Positions 46,830 through 60,140 of a stretch of 64,000 nucleotides of DNA are shown piece after piece; the stretch's first letter is position 1; every line of letters begins with the position of its first letter. This DNA is from Hyperoplus lanceolatus (lineage: Eukaryota; Chordata; Actinopteri; Uranoscopiformes; Ammodytidae), in contig CM049404.1 of assembly GCA_026929865.2 (NCBI GenBank), forward strand, positions 31,081,001-31,145,000. The letters run 5' to 3'. The notes beneath the pieces were generated by a model that searched no databases, had not been told where the DNA came from, and saw nothing but the letters and a program-made list of their open reading frames with translations. A program made the position numbers and the translations under genes.

Positions 46830-49800
46830 ATGCTTTGTTTCAGCCTTCGCAGCAGCACACTGCGTGAGTACACCATCTGACCGATGACTGGAATGATAAT
46901 TACTTAGTTTATATAAATGCTTCTTTGAATTTTTTTTCTTGTTGATGAAGTCAAGTAGCTTTTTTTTATTTTTTATATCTGTTTAAATGTTTAGGGTGCT
47001 GGATAGAGTGACATATGATTTGAATGTGTTTCAATCTGTTTTTTTGTGATTTGAAGGATAAATGTAGAAGTTATTATTATGGTGTCAGTGTGATTCTTCT
47101 GGGTAACTTGAAGTTAAAGATTTTCTAAGTACTTCTTGTTAATTCACAGGACACTACAACATTTGTAGTCTAAAACACAGTTTGACAGTGATGTGTTTTT
47201 TTTTAGTGCTGGCCGCAACCTGCTTGCTTGTGACAGCAGGTAAATATATTGAGCATTATGCTTACATTTATGCCTTGAACACATTTCAACTTATACATTC
47301 ATATCTGTTTTTTTAGACACTTCCACAGGGAAAGTTATCACCTGTGAAAGCAACGACAATGTTCACCGTCTAAGCTGTGGTAAGAGTCAATACTTTACTC
47401 AACAAACAGTACATTGAAGGTTTGAAGACCTAAATTAATGGTTTCAATCAATGTCAAGATTACTCCACAAACTGACATTTATTTTGTTTGACCGTGCAGT
47501 GTGTATGTAAAGGTGTATGATCAGAGCTCTGAGGCTGGGATAATGAAGGGGAAGACATTGACCAAAACATTACTTAGCTGAATAATTTGAATATATAATA
47601 TATATAAGTTAGGTTAGTATTCAATGCAATTTTTTTTTATGCAACAAAGCTTGTCATTTACGGAGCACTCACACTTGGCATTTGTACCCTGCTCAAGTAA
47701 GATTGACAGCTAAAGTCTAGTTTGTTTCACCAGTGTGAGTGCTCTGTTCCATGCTCACTTCCTTGCCCTAGGCAGAGTTAAGGCTTTTTCCGTGCAATTA
47801 ATTCGCTCATTAATAATAATTATTTTAAATTTTTTCGAACAGAGTTCTATTTTTCTAAAGACATCACTTCCGATAGTCAGATGCGTCAAAATTCACATTC
47901 CAAATTATTCGCATTTTTGTGCCGTTTATTCACGATGTATCTGGTGTGCAAGAGCCTTTAGGAACAGGTGTGCTTTGGCACGGTACAGATGCTTATGAGC
48001 CGACACAAACACACAAATATAGTATTTCAACACTCGTTTTGAAAAACCAACGGGTATTGGAAGTCTGTAAAATGGTATTTGGGACAGCCCTAGTTATAAA
48101 AGCTATTCCATTTTCTATTATCCACTCGAATAATATAAAATTATATAAGCAATAATGTTGTTTTTTCTTACTTTTTTTCCCTGCTGAAACAGATAGTGGC
48201 GTGATCAGTGTCCAGGCAGCTCTGTATGGACGTGCAGACAGCCAGACCTGCAGTGAGGGCAGACCTCCACAACAGCTTACCAACACACAGTGCTCTCAGC
48301 AGGGCACGGTGGATGTCCTCAGGAGAAGGTATATCTGGAAAAATACAAAACATCAACATTAGTAGCAAATAATAATCATGATAAAAAATCTGATGTTAAT
48401 TAAAAAATGTTATAGTCGATTTTCTCAGATTATAGGGTTGTGCTCTCCTGGCACAGAAAAGAGTCAATGTACATGGTTCTTGCTGTTCGAATATATTCAT
48501 GTCTCCTGTAGGTGCGATGGCAAGAGAGTGTGCGAACTAAACACAGCCATCGTCCAAACCACAGATCCCTGCCCTGGCACATATAAATATTTGGAGACCA
48601 CCTACATCTGCAACCCAGCAAGTCAGTCACATGTCTGCATGAAATGACCGTTGACAATTTATCAATAGCAAAGCTTAAAGACTTTTGAGGGAAAAGAGGG
48701 ATGGAAAGTTCAAAACGCAGTAAACCATCGTAGTTTCTCAGATCTGTTGCAGTTATTGAATTGTACCAATATGTCTTTGAAAGGTGCAGTATGTAGAAAT
48801 TATTTTAAGTTTCACAAGAGACAACCGTACCTTCTGAAATTATTTGGAAGGGAGGTGTTAAGGGAGAGTTGTAATCTAGAATTTCACCACTAGAAATAAA
48901 TATTAAATACTATTTAATATTACTATATTAGTGGTTTGAATGGAATGAAATGCAGTATAGACAAGTATGAAGAATATCTGAGAGCTACTGTGACTGATTA
49001 GCATGATGTTCCTAGCTGGCTAGCATGTTAGAAGTAAGCTATCCTAGTGAGCATTTCCCATGTAACCCTAGCACAAAACGTTTAATCATGACAAGTTAAA
49101 TTTGGAGACTTTACTTTAGAAAAATATTTCATTTCAAACCTTATTGACATTATGATTACCCATATTTTTCAAGCACTTGAACTCACCCAGCGTGGTAAGT
49201 TAAATTTGAATAGAGGAATATCAAATCTAATATATGATTAATTTTTCTTCAACAGTTCGCCAAGTTATATGCGAGCACTCTTTGGCAAACCTTTTTTGTG
49301 GTAAGGTATTTGTACAATTATATATATATTTTTTTTTTAATCTATAATTGCATTTCGACTGTTATTTAATATCATAATCGTTCATGTTTGTCAGATGACG
49401 GGCAGGTTATCTTTGTGTACGGCGCCGATTATGGACGCCGTGACCGAACCACGTGCTCTTACAAGCGTCCGGCCTCTCAGATCCAAAATGTCGACTGCTA
49501 TAACCCAACCAGCAAAGTGGCTGAAAGGTACAGCCACCCTCTCCTTTGTTGATTTTAACTTCATGTTGTTTATTGAGGAAGTAAAAGTCCATACTACTGG
49601 AATTGTACAATTGTACTCAAATGACTTAACCAAAGGGTGCTGTACTATGGCTGACCCTGCGCAATGATGTCACCCGTTTGGAGTGTGATTTCTAGAGAGG
49701 GGAATCACGGGATATGCTAAAAAATACAAATTTCCATGTAGCTTTGTGTTAAATGACAATCAACACAAATTCACTAACTAAATATGTCTTTGTGCACATC

Positions 49801-51719
49801 TTAAGACTTTAATGTTCCCTCACATCCGTCTGCATCCACAGCTGTAACGGGAAAAATAGCTGTATCATCAATTCAATCAACTCAGTGTTTGGAGACCCCT
49901 GTAGAGGCACCTTGAAATACCTGGAGGTGGCCTACACATGTCAATGTAAGTAGCTCAAAGGCCCCATCAGGCTGTTTCACTTTACACAAGTGAATCTGTA
50001 ATCATATTGTTAAAGGGAAGTGGTAAAGAAACACTAATATAGAGATATTTCTATATAACGCTGCAAATACTGTAATAAAAAAACAGGCACTCCTCAGTAA
50101 ATTGAAAAGCATTCAGTGAAGTGAGGCCACATTCGTATACATTACTTTTAAAAGATTTTGGTATTTTTTATGCTTATTAGACAGTTTGGAGAGACAGAGT
50201 TGAATTAAAAAGGTGTCAGCGATTCTGCAGAATGCTTGTTGTCAAAATCAGTGAATATCTCCTCAAGATCTGGGGCCTGTTTCAGGTAGCTGGTTTTGAG
50301 GCAACCCAGAGTTTGTTTGCTCTGAGGTGGTGGAAACTCTGGGTGTTCCGTTTGAGGTAGCAGGTTCAGCGCAACCGAGGGTCAGTTACTGCGGCAACAT
50401 ACGCTGTGGGTCTAACCTGCTTGGGAGGTGGTTAGTCCTACCCTGAGTTTGTTTTCACTTTACGCTGCAGCTCGATGAAGAAAGAGTGTATGTCACGCCC
50501 TGTACAGTTTGAAGCAAAATCACTACATAGAAATCTCCATCGGGAATTTTTATCATTTCCTGATGATTTTACGTTTGACCGATCATTTATCTGATCAGTA
50601 GCCTTGTTCTCAGCCCTCGGTCCGTTCATATGGCGGCCACCTTACACATCGTGACATGCTCTACATTCAGATTAATAAACTTATTTGTATTGTATGTTTT
50701 TTAACGTATGTGCCACTGAACAGATTTATGTCAGGTGGATTCATGTCACGCTGCGGCTGCACGCAATCGTTACAGTTCACTTCTGCGATCCTAAAGTCAC
50801 AGACGAGCCTCGTTAAATAGCCTAATATGAATATAAAAATTATCTGGTAATAAATCAATCAGGCTCTTCAATGGAAACTGTCACCTAATGTGTCTTGACG
50901 TTAATGTCTTTCACTCCCCATTTAAAAGAAGCGACAGTCTGTTCTGTTTACTGCACAGTAGGCTATTAGGCTATAGCATGCCAACATATTATAGAGCAAA
51001 TATAAAACACTGTCAGCAATGCTGTGCCGTGCCAGCTTTATTACTTTACAGCTGATATGCGTAACTTTTTAAAATAGACTATGGCTTCTCATACGGAAGC
51101 GAAATGATTCTCTTGACAAAAAATGTTTGCTCTGTTTTTTTCTGAATTGCCGAGGAGATAAGATCAGAGTTATGAGACAATATCCCGTTAATTCTTCTCC
51201 ATAGGCTACCATAAGCTCATTCGTTAATATTTCTAACTCTAGTGGGGGGAGCGGAGATTTCTTTTTTTCTTTTTTGAGAAGTGGAGAAGTGGGAGGATCA
51301 AGCATTTGTTTCTTCTGTTTCCATGGTGAATCATGTTATCAGCGATCCATTGACGATGGCTTATACGCACATGCTCCACCCAGAGTGAACACGCTCAGAG
51401 TTGATAAACCCAACGCTGATCCACTGTTCTGAAACCGAAAACCCAGAGTTACCCCCAACCCTGCGCCCTGAGTTTACCAACTCAGAGCGCAGGATTAAAC
51501 CCAGAGTATGTAAAACCAGCTACCTGAAATAGGCCCCTGCTACCTTTCCAACCGTCCGCACTGTGTGTGTTGATGATTTTGACAACAAGCATTCAACAAA
51601 ATCGCTGTCTCCACGTTTTAATGTAGTTAATAACAATTATTCAACTATTTCAATGAAGTTATAGTAAATGGATATTTAATTTTCTGACATGAATTTGTTC
51701 TTTTTCAGATCCCGTTTGA
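46830..51719 (+). CDS. L-rhamnose-binding lectin with two SUEL domains
   Basis: Nine coding exons: 46830-46863, 47207-47239, 47317-47379, 48193-48328, 48512-48621, 49257-49301, 49395-49527, 49842-49945, 51709-51719 (669 bases, 222 residues, open). Signal peptide [11 protein letters not shown] plus [15 protein letters not shown] domains at about 23-125 and 126-219 with eight cysteines each, YGR motifs ([22 protein letters not shown]) and a YPV tail. Domain 1 has [10 protein letters not shown]. Domain 2 reads [10 protein letters not shown], with Leu in place of the usual Tyr. Exon sizes and phases match the gene at 30198 from its third exon on, and both are tandem duplicates. A weak TATA-like GAATAAATACA lies about 68 bases upstream of the ATG. 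Expected to be secreted and to bind rhamnose or galactose; specificity is inferred from family only. Confidence 0.88.
50273..51536. mobile_element. Inverted-repeat DNA element with 3-base target duplication
   Basis: Ends GGGCCTGTTTCAGGTAGC and GCTACCTGAAATAGGCCC, flanked by CTG (50270-50272 and 51537-51539). The empty site is in the paralogue at about 43119 (AGATCTGCTACCTG). It is 1264 bases without recognised transposase. A 3-base duplication suggests a Harbinger-like family, though CTG is not the usual TWA. Confidence 0.8.
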
Positions 51720-52625
51720 TCGCATTGAAATCACAATATTCTTTTAAGTGACTAACATTTATTCTCAAATCATAAAAATGTCACCTCAATAATCAAGAAA
51801 CCAATTATTCATTTAGTTTAAAATTATTCATGATCAAATTCAAGTTTAAAATACTTTTTTTTTCCATTATTTTCCAATACCGAATTGACTTCTGTAATAT
51901 GTTGTTTTGAGTTTTAAAGCATTCCACTGCTTATACAGCACATGACTTGCCTCTGTGTTAGAAAAGCAAAAATACACTTGCCTTTCTATGGGCAGAAATA
52001 TGTTTCACTAGAACCTGAATTTGAATTGCTCAACTTGAATTTGAAATTATTAATACATCAATTCAAATTGCTCTTACTTGAATCCTGTTTGATCATATTG
52101 AAATCACAATATTCTTTCTAATAAATAATACTTCTCAAAATCATAAAAATTTCTTTTATTTTCTGATACTGAATTGATTTTCTTGAGTTATAAAGCATTA
52201 CTCTGCTTATGCACAGCACATGACTTGCCTCTGTGTTTGACAGGCACAAATAAACTTGCCTTTCCTGGTCTGGCCTTGTCTTAATGAAGCACAATTGTAT
52301 ATGAATGTGGTTTATTTAGACATTTCTGGTGTTTTGTATGATTTTGATGAGGATTTGAAAATGTAATGGCAAATTCAAGAGTAGGAATAGATGGATAAAC
52401 TTACATTATCACAATGATACTGTAACAATAGCTTTGTGAAGTGGGTGCACAGTCTTACTAAAAAAATCTAAAAATGATTAGTTATTGTCACATAACGACC
52501 CCTATCCAAGTATTTAAAAGGGAACTCAAAAAGTTTAAAACCTATGTAAGGTACTTCAATACTTTGCAGTGAAATTCAATATTTCTTGTTTTGAGGTAAT
52601 ATAGGCTAATGCTTTTAAGACTTAA

Positions 52626-52790
52626 TTTTTTTTTTTTTTTTTTTTTTTTATTTTTTTTTTTATTATTTTTTTTTTTTATAATTTTTTTTTTTACCCCCCC
52701 CTAAAATAAATTATTAAATTTTTTTTTTTCCTTTTTTTTTTTTAAAGGGGGGGGGTGGGGTAAAATTTAAAATTTTTTAAATACACGCAC
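52626..52790. repeat. Low-complexity homopolymer tract
   Basis: Long runs of T broken by A, then runs of C, T and G, then A/T. The irregular mix of homopolymers looks like collapsed or error-prone assembly of a simple repeat rather than a natural feature. Confidence 0.6.
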
Positions 52791-53049
52791 CTTTAACGGT
52801 AATAATTTATGATTTATTGAAAATAGACTGTAAAACCTCCATAGAAGTTGCTTGTCCATTTCCTGTTTACATTTTCCAACACTAAATGTAAAATGGTTGA
52901 TGCCCCACACAAGGCCTACTTATATTTTTTCACAAGAAAACGCCAATGACTAAGCACAGGCCTTACCTTTAGAGAAGCATCTTTCGTGACTGTTTGCGTC
53001 CTCAGAGTCCGTTGAACTTGTATAGCAGCAGCGGGGCTTCGCAGCTAGC

Positions 53050-55590
53050 ATTCTCCAGTGGCAAACAAACCTCTTTCTCTGCTATTGAGGGGGAATCCGC
53101 ACTCATAGGAATAAGAAAGATGTGTTTTTCTTCCAAAACACCCGTCCAAAAATTGTCCTTTTTCAGTTCTATGAAAACTCCGGAGAGGTTTCAATCCTGT
53201 CGCTGACCAACGGCTGCCAGAAATGGTCCCACCGCCATCGCCATCTTTGTTATTCTCCGTCAAAATAACATTCGCGCCACCTCCTTTCTTCTCCATCAAG
53301 CTGGACTGATATTTTATTTTTCTCATCACTGTCAGTGTCATTCATAGAAAAATTTAAAAAAATGTCACCAGCCAAACAGTAAATTGGTCCTTATGCCTAT
53401 AAACATTTTGGACATAATGTACCGTGAAGTTACCATTGTCTTGCTTTGCCGCTGATGCTGATGGCGATTGGATTGACGGTTGGCGGTCAGACTATTACGT
53501 TAGCTTATCTAGCCAGCGCAAACTAGTTTGCTATGCCAAACAAATAAAGAAAACGTTGATATATTATTGCTACTAAAGGTAGTTTATGTCCAAATACGTC
53601 CACGGTAAAAAGCTAAAACTGTGGGGTACCTTTTGTAGTGACCCATTAACGACTGCAGAACAGGTGTTGTGCCGAATTCCCACTCCCCCGCAGGATCCCA
53701 CTCCCCTACGCGATTCTTAGGCTTTGAGGAAACTGTTAGTAGGCTATTTCATTCATGTTTCATCAAAATATAAGTTATGTTGTGCTGCACTAAATAGACG
53801 TACTTTGGAGCTGCACTTGAAAAACGATGTTGATGTCGATGTTGTGCTACACTGTCCTATTATCCAAATGAGGGTAATATGTGAATTATGTTGAAGTTGC
53901 GACTGCTGTTATGTCACTGTCTAGTAAAAGCGAGAATCCACATTCTGTGTATTAAAACTAGGTTTGTACTAATCATTTTTAGTAGAACTATTCACTTCTG
54001 CATTCTTGAGAAATTACGATTTGTGAGGCCTACTTGCTGTTATAGGCTATACTTCACGCGTAGGGGAGTGGGATCAAAAACTGCGCCCGCGTAGGGTCAC
54101 ACATTCTGACAGGTCAACAACTTTCGGTGCAACACCGGGTTTACTAAGGTTATTCCCATGGACATTTAAAGAAAGGTTTAGGTTATTCCTAAACTCCGCA
54201 CTCGTTTCTGATTCGGCAGGTGAAAGTTTTAGGGAAAGTTAACTTGCAGTGCTTATAATATATATATATATAGCTCTGGAAAAAATTAAGAGACCAGTCT
54301 GGATTTTTTCTTAAATCTTCATCTCCACATAACTTTTTAAAAATGCTCTTAATGACAGAAAATGTATTGGAATTTGGTCGAAATGTAGTTTATATTATAA
54401 AACAAAAACGTTCATTCTACTCAAACATATGCCTGTTAATGGTAAAACGAGAGACACTGAACATTTGGAGTGGTCTCTTAATTTTTTCCAGAGCTGTATG
54501 AATATTTTTTAGCAGCTCTTCAAGCCTTTATCTGACCCACATTATCCCAGAGGCTAAATACTATTTAAAAAACGGTTTATGATTTAGGAAACAATAGTGG
54601 AAATGCTGACATATTAAATATATGTATTTATTGCAATGCCACAAGCAATTCTGCAACATCATTTCAAATAATAATGATCAAATGTGTTTAAAATCAAAAC
54701 TATACAAATTGCCATCATTATTATTACTGGTCCTTGTATTACATTGTACAGCTTTATTATTCTTTCATCTCTACCATTACCTACAATAAACGTAAAAATA
54801 ACAAAAGGAAACAGCAATAGGCCTATATTAAATCGAAAAATGTATGAAAAAGTTCATCCCTTGTGTTGTGTGTAAATAAACTCTAGACAGGTTTTTTTTT
54901 TTAAATGGACAGCCAGTGATAGAAAGACGAGAGGCAGTAGTCATATTGTTTACTGTCATCACATACACATTGATACAAACAGGAGAATTAAACCAACACA
55001 GAGAAAAACAAACAGCAAAATGCTCTTCAACCAAGATATACAGACACAAAAAGAAAACATTCGATACAATTGTTAGCTTTTAGGCACCCAACTCCAATGT
55101 TACTTTCAGGTTGGCACATAGAGACACAAGCAAATAAAAAGATATTAATGAAAAACTTTATGCATCCTTCTTCAAATCCTTCTCACAATGGGAAACTTCA
55201 TAGAAAACGTTAAAGCCTTTAAAGAACCTTTAGGTCGGATGTATCACTCATTTTGAAGAAGTTTTTATGTTGTGAAATGTTGTATGTTATGTTGTATTTT
55301 CTCCTGCCAATGACGTTTTTATTCTTTACCGAGCGCCAGCTTTGATAAACAGACTTCAACATGTATTGTTTTTTTTTATAAGAACAGTATCATGATCCAC
55401 ACTTCCCTGCTTCATATGCAAAGAAGAGACTGTAGCTGAATGTCTTCTCCCAAAAAAAAAAAAGTGATTTCACTAAATTCAAATCAAACATAATTACAGC
55501 CATTAGGGATTCAACTTTGGTACCTTATTTTAGTCAGAGACAACAGAATAAAGTCACTTAAACATGAGACATTTTTTTCCCTTTTCAACT
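53050..55590. other. Intergenic between RBL cluster and acetyl-CoA synthetase, no gene seen
   Basis: No exon chain recognised. A GC-richer patch at 53050-53340 has an open minus-strand frame of 98 codons without family resemblance. The only clear element is the short Tc1-type MITE at 54273-54496. Confidence 0.45.
54273..54496. mobile_element. Short Tc1/mariner-type MITE
   Basis: Ends AGCTCTGGAAAAAATTAAG and CTTAATTTTTTCCAGAGCTG flanked by TA. It is 224 bases, non-coding, with inverted ends typical of a fish Tc1 subgroup. Confidence 0.75.
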
Positions 55591-55593
55591 TAA

Positions 55594-55846
55594 AGACCTC
55601 CTTCACCAGTGGGAATATGAAGGTGTATTGAACTCTGAGATCCTATGTAGTATAAATGTGCAAACATTTTAGAAATCGGTTCATCCTAGCCTGAGAAAAG
55701 GCAGAAAGAGTGTTTTATGGTCTCACTGTCTAACCGTACATTTTGCACAGTTGTGATGTCACGATTTCTAAAATGTTTGCACATTTATACTACATAGGAT
55801 CTCAGAGTTCAATACACCTTCATATTCCAACTGGTGAAGTAGGTCT
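55594..55846. mobile_element. TTAA-flanked hairpin MITE with long arms
   Basis: TTAA at 55590-55593 and 55847-55850. Arms of about 85 bases are almost perfectly complementary (for example GAGATCCTATGTAGTATAAA against TTTATACTACATAGGATCTC), with a loop of about 80 bases. Confidence 0.85.
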
Positions 55847-55859
55847 TTAAGAACTGCAG

Positions 55860-55905
55860 CTGCGTTTGGGGGGCTTTTTGTGAGAGGAGCCGACTGGCCG
55901 TTTAT

Positions 55906-55939
<34 letters not shown>

Positions 55940-57170
55940 CTACACTTTTACCAGTTTCTTAACAGACTAGCCAAAAAGCTGGATCAATTCCCTGCAACTT
56001 AAAAAAAGAATAGACAACAATACCTAGCACGCAGATACACAAACAAAAATACCCAACAAATCTTATGTTGGAATTTCTTAAAAAATTACGGAAAAATTAC
56101 AATTAGAAATGGAAATAATAGCTAATACAAAGGATGCGCTTACTCAGATTGTGTTAATCGTCGGTGTACGTAACAGTACCATGGCAACGAGCGAGGGGAA
56201 GAGACGACTTGTTGTTACAGGGCAGTTAAAAGGTAGCACGTCACAACAGCCTTATTCCAACTCATTGACAGGACTCTGTTGAAGTGCTATAATGCATAAG
56301 TTTTGACCCGACACAAAGTTGATTATTAAGCCCATAAGCTCCACAAAACTCTCTCTGTATTTCTCAGCATGGCAGAGTTTACAAACTGGTGTCTCCCCCC
56401 CCCGCCGACACTGGTGCAGGAGCTCAGAAAAATCCCACAAAGAGCCCAAAAAATGTTGCAGTTGTTGACTCTCCTGCAAAGAAAAAACCTGGATGTACAA
56501 TCCATGCGCCATCACCTAAGGCTTACTTTATGTAGATGTTGTCATTACTTAGAATTCCTCATGGGGGTGACAGAAGTTACGCACTATAGCTTTAAGCTGC
56601 AGACATTTGAAATCATCGGATAAACCAAGTGAAGTGTCACCAACACAGTTCAACTGCAGTACGGTCTTCCACAGCAAACAACCTCTTTTTAACATTAATC
56701 CCAAGAGAGACTTGTACTTACTGTGTTAAAGCTATAGTGCGTAACTTCTGTCGCCCCCATTAAGGAATTCTTAGTAATTAAAACAAACACTGTTGCTGCA
56801 TCTTCATGTGTCAGGCAGATAGGTTTAATCAACTTTGTGTCAACTGATTTGGAGATCGCTCAAATTACCGACATAACCGACATTCCCCTTAACATGAAAA
56901 AGTTACACACTATAGCTTTAAATATCAGTAATACCCGCTATGGAAATGGTAAATAACAACCAGTTACTAGACAGTTGGGGGTCATGTTAAATGCAGACTC
57001 TGCTGCATGTTACTTTACAAGAGCTAAAGGTTGTTTATCATAACAAGACCTAGTTCATGGCATTTCTTCTTCTTCTCCTCCTCCTCCTCCTCCTCCTCCT
57101 CCTTCTTCTTCTTATTCTGTGGTGGTGTTTATGGCGGTATTCAGAGCCTCCCCATGAGGTTCCTGGGAGG
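55860..57170. other. Downstream flank of acetyl-CoA synthetase with MITEs, no gene seen
   Basis: A TTAA-flanked MITE lies at 56730-56917 (ends AGCTATAGTGCGTAAC and GTTACACACTATAGCT). A related right end occurs at 56575-56595. A (CTC/CTT)n tract lies at 57067-57113. The 3' UTR of the minus-strand gene probably covers part of this. Confidence 0.5.
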
Positions 57171-57175
57171 GCAGT

Positions 57176-57398
57176 TCACACCGCCATGCTGCATCTGTTC
57201 TGGAAGAGTTGTTCCACCACCGATGAGTCGGCCAGCGTGGAGATATCCCCGAGGTCCCGCTCGTCACAGGCGATTTTGCGGAGAACCCGTCGCATGATTT
57301 TACCTGCAGAAAGAGTGGTTGATTGAATGATTAGGTAAATTATTTTAGGAACGGAGTATTTCTGCACTGTGGTATTCTTATTTCGTACACAAATTTCG

Positions 57399-57432
<34 letters not shown>

Positions 57433-59230
57433 ATTTTTTAACTCATAGATATCATTATGAAACTTTGCCAGTTGATGGAAAGATGTCTAGATGTTGGAAA
57501 AAGCCACAGTTAAAATCTATATTCAATTTTTAGTGTAAAACAATACTATGCACAGGTCTTAAAAAATGCTTAAAAATTTCTACGTAAGTTATTTTCACAT
57601 ATTTGTGTCAGTTTCTGTCCTTTAACAAATTAGAACTGCATTTTTCCGACCTTATCAATAACTAAAACTTTCTGTCAATGTTGCATCTTTACCCGATCGT
57701 GTCTTGGGGAGTCCTGGAGCGTCCTGGATGTAGTCTGGTGTTGCTAGGGCGCCAATCTTCTCCCGTACTGTCAACACAAAATAAATAAATTATTAAATTA
57801 TTAAAAAACACATTAGAGTTGTCAATGAAAAGGCCTTAGCTCCGGGGCGCCCTTAGCTCAGTAGGTTGGGTTAGATTCCAGCCCGCGGTCGTTCTCTGCA
57901 TGTCACTCCCCTCTCTGCCCCGTTTCAACTCTGTCTCTACACTGTCAATAAAGCATAAAAATGCCAAAAAAATATATATAAAAAAAAAAAGGCCTTAGCT
58001 CTGACACAACTACATAAACCTTTAGGAGTAATAGTTTTAGAAAACCATCATTTAAGTATATTTTATTTTATCCATTTATATCTGCAAACGTGATCAATCC
58101 CCCCCTCCTTTTTTTTCCCCAACGAGAACAATACAAAAATAAACAGTCCAAAACTCTCCCATTAACGCACCCAAACATCTTTGGAAAAAAGCGGTAGTGT
58201 TTTTACCACGCCAGCTGTTGTTGTTCCTGGGTGAGCTTATACCCATGACAAAGGCATTAAGAAACACTATATAAAAATAGCATTCTTTGCACTGATGGTC
58301 TCGTTTACTGTTACATGTAATTTATGATCAGAGGAAAAAATTAGAATGTTTCCGAAATAATTAAAAGTTCCTCGTAGCAACATCCTTTTTAAACACTTTT
58401 TTTTTAACCTTTATTTATACAAGTAAATCCCATTGAGACCGGAGACTCTTTTACAAGGGAGAACTGTTTACCCATTTACACGTTACCATTCACACACACA
58501 TTCATACAACGATAGCTGGCTAACTATCGACATTCACACGAGGCAAGGTGGGTGAAGTGTCTTGCCCAAAGACACAACATCCATGACACAAGTGGCAGGG
58601 AGGGGATCGAAACCGCCAACCCTTCGATCATTGGCCGACCCACTCTACCACCTGAGACACAGTCGCCCCCAATCCTTTCTGTGTGTATTTACCAACCTTT
58701 TTTCCTGAGTTCTGCCTCGATGGTGCGGTTATACTTCACTCCGTCGGTGAGCGTAACGAAGCAGTAGAGACTTTCCCCTTTAACCGGGTGAGGTCGCCCC
58801 ACTACAGCGGCTTCTGCTACAGCCTCATGCTCCACTAAGGCAGACTCCACCTCCGCTGTGCTCAGTAAGTGACCTGGAAATGAGAGAATACACGTTATTG
58901 ATATAGCATTACAGATGAAAATATAAGATAAATATACCTCTTTTTTTTTTTTGCATTTTGCATTTTTTTTTGCATTTTTTAAATTAGTTATATTTGCGAA
59001 AGTATCTGCGAAAACTGGGGTGTCAAAATCTCAAGTTAGTAAGAAATCGATTGAAATTACGTCACGATTGCGACCGCTGAATAAAAATGTTCATAGAAAA
59101 ATGGTCCTTTAAAGTGAAGAAAGTCGTTACCATTGGAAACACTGATTTTTTTATTGATACTCCCAAAACATTTTTACTTTAAAATAGGAAGGAAAAAGAA
59201 AAGTTGTTGTGGATCAGGCAAGTTTTTTAT

Positions 59231-59293
<63 letters not shown>

Positions 59294-60036
59294 GCATTTG
59301 CAAACCTTATATAGACAGTAGTGTACAGAGTTGAAATGTGGAGACAGAGAGAGAGAGAAAGAGAGAGAGAGACACAGAGAGAGAGAGAGAGAGAGAGAGA
59401 GGGGTGATGAAGTTTTTACCTGACACGTTGAGCATGTCGTCTATCCTCCCGGTGATCCAATGGTAGCCATCTTTGTCCCTACGGCAACCTGGAAATGATA
59501 AAAATAATGAATTAAAATAGAAAATAAAGTTTAAGGTTTTGTAGATATAAAACTTCCAGCACAATTAAGCATCAGTGCATAGCACGACTTAAACTTAAAG
59601 GAGGGGATGTGATTTCTTTCAAACTTCAAATAAATAGTTTTAGGTTTAAAAATTATTACAAATATTAAAACATTTAGTGAAAAAAGAAAAGGAGACACTA
59701 CAGCAGTCCAAGAAATGGATTCATTCTTATCTGAAATGATAAATCAAACTAAATTTAAAAAATAACAAAATATAAGGAAAGAAAGCAGGAGAAAGCTAAA
59801 ATAAAAAGTATATTGTGATATATTTGATGTGGTGTCCGTCTCACCGTCTCCTGTGACGTAGTATCCGGGGAACTTCTTAAAGTACGTGTTTTCAAACCTC
59901 TGAGCGTTTCCGTAGATTGTCCTCATCACACCGGGCCACGGCTGCTTGAACACCTGTCAATCACAACCACAACATGCGTTTTTAACATATAAACAGTAAA
60001 CAAACAATAGTAAGAATATGTTTGTTTTTTTTTAAA

Positions 60037-60079
<43 letters not shown>

Positions 60080-60101
60080 GTCATTTTCAAGCTTTATTTG
60101 A

Positions 60102-60140
<39 letters not shown>

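Noticed and set aside
53045-53341. Minus-strand frame of 98 codons in a GC-richer patch
   Set aside because: No recognisable domain, no splice context or promoter, and adjacent sequence is duplicated spacer.
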